A stretch of DNA of 64,000 nt from positions 186,001 to 250,000 of the forward strand of contig BCIG01000016.1 in the NCBI GenBank assembly GCA_001599915.1. The letters are read 5' to 3'. The notes below the pieces were generated by a model that was not told the origin of the DNA, ran no database searches, and saw only the letters and a list, made by a program, of their open reading frames with translations. Source of the stretch: Symbiotaphrina buchneri. Lineage: Eukaryota > Ascomycota > Symbiotaphrinales > Symbiotaphrinaceae. The position numbers and the translations under genes are program-made. How positions within the stretch are numbered: position 1 is the stretch's first letter; every line of letters begins with the position of its first letter. Below are positions 60,620 through 64,000 of the stretch, in pieces.

Positions 60620-62503
60620 CATTGGTAACCTATACAAGGATGTTGTTATCATATAGTAGGAGAATAGAAAGCAGGAGAACGCTAAAAAGGCTTACTGACT
60701 GATAAGAATTGCAGCTGTACTGCTATAGCCTTAAAGGATTTAACCTTGTAAAGGTATAGCTATTGTTGTAAAATATAGCTGTTATACAATAATATACACC
60801 GTTTTTTAGGACCTTAACGTGGTTATCAGTGCTAAGGGTAGGATAGATTCTGAAAAACACCAAGGATACAAGCTTGCTGTTTGAAAAGGGGTAAGAAGTT
60901 AGTTTAGAGTTTTAGAAATTGTACAAGAATACATTGATACAGTAAAAGACAATAGTAATTATACTAATATAATAGAACAATAACAATAGACCTGAACATA
61001 CAATGGCATAGTAGCTTTAGTAGGCTTTACATTGTAAATCAGGAAAAATAACAATAGTAAAAGCCTTTTGCTAAAGGGAAAATATCATTTAAAAAATGCT
61101 ATAATAGTAATAACGGTAAAAAAGACTTCTGGCCTATTGTTTGTTACCTTGTCATAGCCATTTTATAAGCCATATTACAGGTTTATTCTATATAAACAAA
61201 ATATTTTAAACTTTAAATGGTTTTATTATTAACAGCAGATAATGTTAATAACTAAGGATCCTGAAATCAAACTATTAAAGATTCCTTTTTTTCTTTTGTT
61301 TCTATTCTTGTTAAACATGTTATTTTAACACCAATCATCGTTCTTATTATATCTATTGTTGTTTTGCTATCATCATTATTGTTATTATCATTAAATACGC
61401 TAAAAGTATAAATAATAAGGAAAATGTTATATTTAAGCTCTTTAAACATATTGTTCTTTAAAAGGAAGAATATTATTAAGTTCTTAGAATGATATAAGGA
61501 CTTTTATAATAATTATATTCTAAAAAAGATTAAAAAGGTAAAGTACTTATTATACTATTATAAAAGAAACATCAGAATATATGTTAAAATCATTTCTAAA
61601 TAGAATATCTATAGCTAAAAGGCTTTTATAGGGTATTATACAATAAATATAAAAGCAATAATATTAAACAACAACAAAGCTCCTGTTAATAGTTTAAACA
61701 GTATAAATAAATTCCTTAAAATGAAAAAGATAACCTATAACAATATTATTATGAATATACTGCTAAATCGCAAGTTTTTGTTAATTAGGATGTTTTTAAC
61801 CCTTATACCTAAGGTCTATGGTTTTTATAAGGGCTTTCTACTGTTGTTTAAGCCAATATGGTATAGAAATATTATATAGATTTAAACAATATAACTAGTT
61901 TAAATTTTAACAAGCTCTATGATTTTATATAGGTTTAGCATATAGTCAATGCTACCTTGTAGCAATTTAAATTGCAATTAAAAGCTTTACTAAAGCTTAT
62001 ATCTATCTAGGAAACTGAAAGTTTAGATAAAAAGGTAGATAACCTTGTAGAGACTTTGTAAAAGATGATACTCTTAATCTCAGTGATATTACTTAAAGAT
62101 AGCATAAAGGAGGTTATTTATGTTAATCTTACAGAGTTGTACCTATCCTTGGGGCCAATATCATCGATACCAGCTAGGTTGTTATCAGATATACAGGGAG
62201 CTTATAAAGAAGGATACCAGGTTCTGTGCCCTTGCACCTGTTATTATTGCCATGCTTTAGATTATGTTCAGGTCTATTGTCCTAGCCTGTATAAGGATAT
62301 AGAAAAGGGCCTTTGCCATTATAATAAAAATCGTCGTTTGGCCTTGGGTAGGTTGTCACCTAGAGCTCAGGAGGTTATAACTTATGGTGTAGCCAGCAGG
62401 AGAGATATAATGCAGAGTTTTGCTGTACCCTTAGCTAGGGCCTGATTTCCTATGCTTAGAGAGACATGGTACAAAGTTTTGCTACATCCCTAGCTAAGGC
62501 CTG

Positions 62504-62529
62504 ATTTTCCATGCCTGGGCATGGAAAAT
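62504..62529. repeat. Perfect inverted repeat, 12-bp arms, 2-base loop
   Basis: ATTTTCCATGCC, TG, GGCATGGAAAAT, near the right end of the LTR relic's interior. It follows two diverged tandem copies of a unit of about 55 bp (about 62401-62455 and 62456-62513) that share GTTTTGCT and CTAGCTARGGCCTGATTT. Confidence 0.75.
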
Positions 62530-62662
62530 TGATCAGGTTGTCAGCAGGATGTTTGCAGTGATGGGAAAGCTTTTATAAGTAGCTAACAGTTGTTCTAGAA
62601 CACATTGTATATCTTTTTTAGCCTGTTAGTGATTATGGGATGATTACTTAGTAATAAAGGGA

Positions 62663-63099
62663 TGTATATGATAGGGAAGAAGGTGCAGAAGGTATAGAAG
62701 GTGTAGAAGGTGCAGAAGGTGCAGAAGGTGCAGAAGGTGCAGAAGGTGATTTGTGCTTTTGCATCGGTATTATGTGATGTGGTCTAAGCTTTAGCAGAAC
62801 AGAATAGAACAATGTTTTTCTGGTATTCTGTGTTCCAGGGGATAAAAGCTCTTTTTTGATAGTAAGATAGAGGAGGAATACGTTGAATAGTGAATTCAAG
62901 ATCTGTTTTACTGGTGTTTCTTTTTTGTTTTAGATAGGTGATTTCTTTATATGGTTTTCTATATGATTTCCCTATATAATAGCCTGTACAAAGGTTTTAT
63001 TCCCTTTGTTTTATTATAGTGTTTCCCCTATAACACATCTTTCTACCTATTCTCCTATCTGATTCAATGGTTATCTACCTACCCTTAATTACCCTAGCA
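62663..63099 (+). repeat. Right LTR of the gag-only relic
   Basis: Direct repeat partner of 60166-60619, less AT-shifted than the left copy. Preceded by a polypurine tract and ending TACCCTTAATTACCCTAGCA. Confidence 0.7.
62678..62748 (+). repeat. 9-bp minisatellite inside the right LTR
   Basis: About eight tandem units of AGAAGGTGC with few variants. The left LTR holds a more degraded run of the same unit at about 60181-60255. Confidence 0.8.
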
Positions 63100-64000
63100 T
63101 AATAATCTATCAGACAAAGGTAAATAAGCTTCCTTGGTCTAAGACCATTGATCTTAAAACTCTAAATTGCCTGATTACTTCTGTAAATAAGAGTTTAACA
63201 AGTTCTAATACATTTATATCCTTATTACAAAGAATATCAATCTATTATAACCAAAATCATATTATATACTTTTTCTGCATATAATACAGGTAGGAACCCT
63301 GTAATAAAGTTTATAATAATATCTTATCATGGCTTTTCAAGTTATAATAAGGATATTAGCTTTCTATATAGCTTGTACCTTAAGGCTTTTATATATTAAC
63401 AGATATTATATTCTATTATATACTTGATAATCTCTTATATTATATCTAGTTATCAATAATACTGATATATTACTTCTATAATATGTTTAGTTCTAAAATG
63501 GCCTTTTATCTATAGGTTATCATGATTAAGTTTTAAGATTTCCTATCTTATAATCAGGTTATTAAAAACATAAACCTTGTTATTATAATATATAAGCTTT
63601 ATAGGATCTTTGTATTTTCTATCTTTATATTGACCCTTTAATACAATATCTTTAAAGAACTCTTTTTATTTCTTTTATATTACCTAGGTATCCTTGGTTT
63701 ATAAAGCTTAAAGATAAATGGTAAGAAAGTTTAAGATATCCTTATAAGATAACTGGTTTTTAACAGCTTTTCTTGTTGTTGATTAAGTTATCATAAAAAC
63801 AAGGCCTATAACCTGTTTTTTGTTAAAGTTTATATTGTATATATCTTGCTTTTTATATGCTTTATACAGATGTATTAGCCTGTTTAACTCTTGTTAAATC
63901 AGTTTCTTTTCTAGGTTTAAACTGGTAAAGCTTGTTATCAACAGTAGTTCTCTTGATGATATTTCCTGTATGTTTTACTGATAATCAAACAACAAGCTTT
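63100..64000 (-). mobile_element. Second Ty3/gypsy relic, running off the window
   Basis: AT-rich sequence with minus-strand traces of a gypsy integrase: the zinc-binding (H2C2) part at about 63470-63600 and the beginning of the core at about 63200-63330. The order is right for one element entering from beyond base 64000. Broken many times. Its lower end coincides with the right LTR of the neighbouring relic, suggesting one element inserted into the other. Confidence 0.6.

Larger units (their letters stand above)
60166..63099 (+). mobile_element. LTR retroelement relic with two LTRs and only a gag-like part
   Basis: Two direct repeats of about 440-455 bp bound this element: 60166-60619 and 62663-63099. 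Both end in CTAGCA; the second starts TGTATATG directly after a purine tract (AATAAAGGGA), a normal polypurine-tract position. Inside lies about 2 kb, in which the only coding trace is a segment at 62065-62445 with a zinc-knuckle-like Cys cluster typical of gag proteins. No pol part was seen, so it looks like a non-autonomous or strongly shortened element. It is broken many times and old; the two LTRs differ by many base changes, mostly transitions by eye. Confidence 0.7.

Noticed and set aside
62678-62748. CRISPR-like array
   Set aside because: Units are 9 bp and contiguous without spacers, and the organism is eukaryotic; it is a minisatellite inside an LTR.
51480-64000. Telomere or subtelomere proof
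   Set aside because: No TTAGGG array is present. AT-richness and retroelement relics alone cannot tell a subtelomere from a centromere or an internal AT isochore.

Overview
The window looks like filamentous ascomycete (Pezizomycotina) nuclear DNA. Genes are dense on both strands, with introns of about 45-140 bp that carry fungal donors (GTAAGT, GTGAGT, GTACGT), CTRAY-type branch points and short 3' ends. SepH, Nem1, dihydrofolate synthase and Anp1 proteins resemble Aspergillus-type orthologues from memory, so Eurotiomycetes, probably Eurotiales, is the best guess; this is inference. No rRNA, CRISPR array, telomere repeat or convincing tRNA was seen.

From 1 to about 51.2 kb lies a gene-rich core. 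In order: mitochondrial glutaredoxin Grx5 (3' end off the window), phosphopantothenoylcysteine decarboxylase, eIF2B beta, the Nem1 phosphatase, Ups2, a Dot5-type nuclear peroxiredoxin, the complex I 21 kDa subunit, a RING/coiled-coil/disordered protein, a DUF1761-like membrane protein, a metallo-beta-lactamase-fold hydrolase, a YFH7-like P-loop kinase, two uncharacterised proteins, dihydrofolate synthase, the septation kinase SepH/Cdc7 (14 exons), an ABC1/ADCK kinase of the Mcp2 type, a mitochondrial NAD carrier, Qcr7, a 3-methyladenine DNA glycosylase, the GPI protein Ecm33, mannosyltransferase Anp1, splicing factor SPF45, peroxisomal oxalyl-CoA ligase Pcs60 (ending AKL) and a damaged-looking YciI gene. 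For most genes I joined exons by splice-site and reading-frame logic, and summed exon lengths are divisible by three.

Several products share a compartment or process. Grx5, Ups2, the complex I subunit, Mcp2, the NAD carrier and Qcr7 are mitochondrial. Nem1, Ups2 and Mcp2 belong to phospholipid homeostasis. Ecm33 and Anp1 act on the cell wall. This is ordinary gene mixing rather than an obvious cluster; no secondary-metabolite or defence cluster is present.

Many intergenic stretches are peppered with a short motif family, TACCTTA/TAAGGTA (often the palindrome AAGGTACCTT, sometimes with TACGAAG). It is absent from the exons I read and from the AT-rich end. I consider it the most interesting unexplained signal.

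At about 51.5 kb composition changes abruptly to an AT-rich block running to the window end. It holds decayed LTR retroelements: a Ty1/copia relic, two Ty3/gypsy relics and an element with two similar LTRs and only a gag-like coding trace. The appearance fits repeat-induced point mutation followed by long decay.
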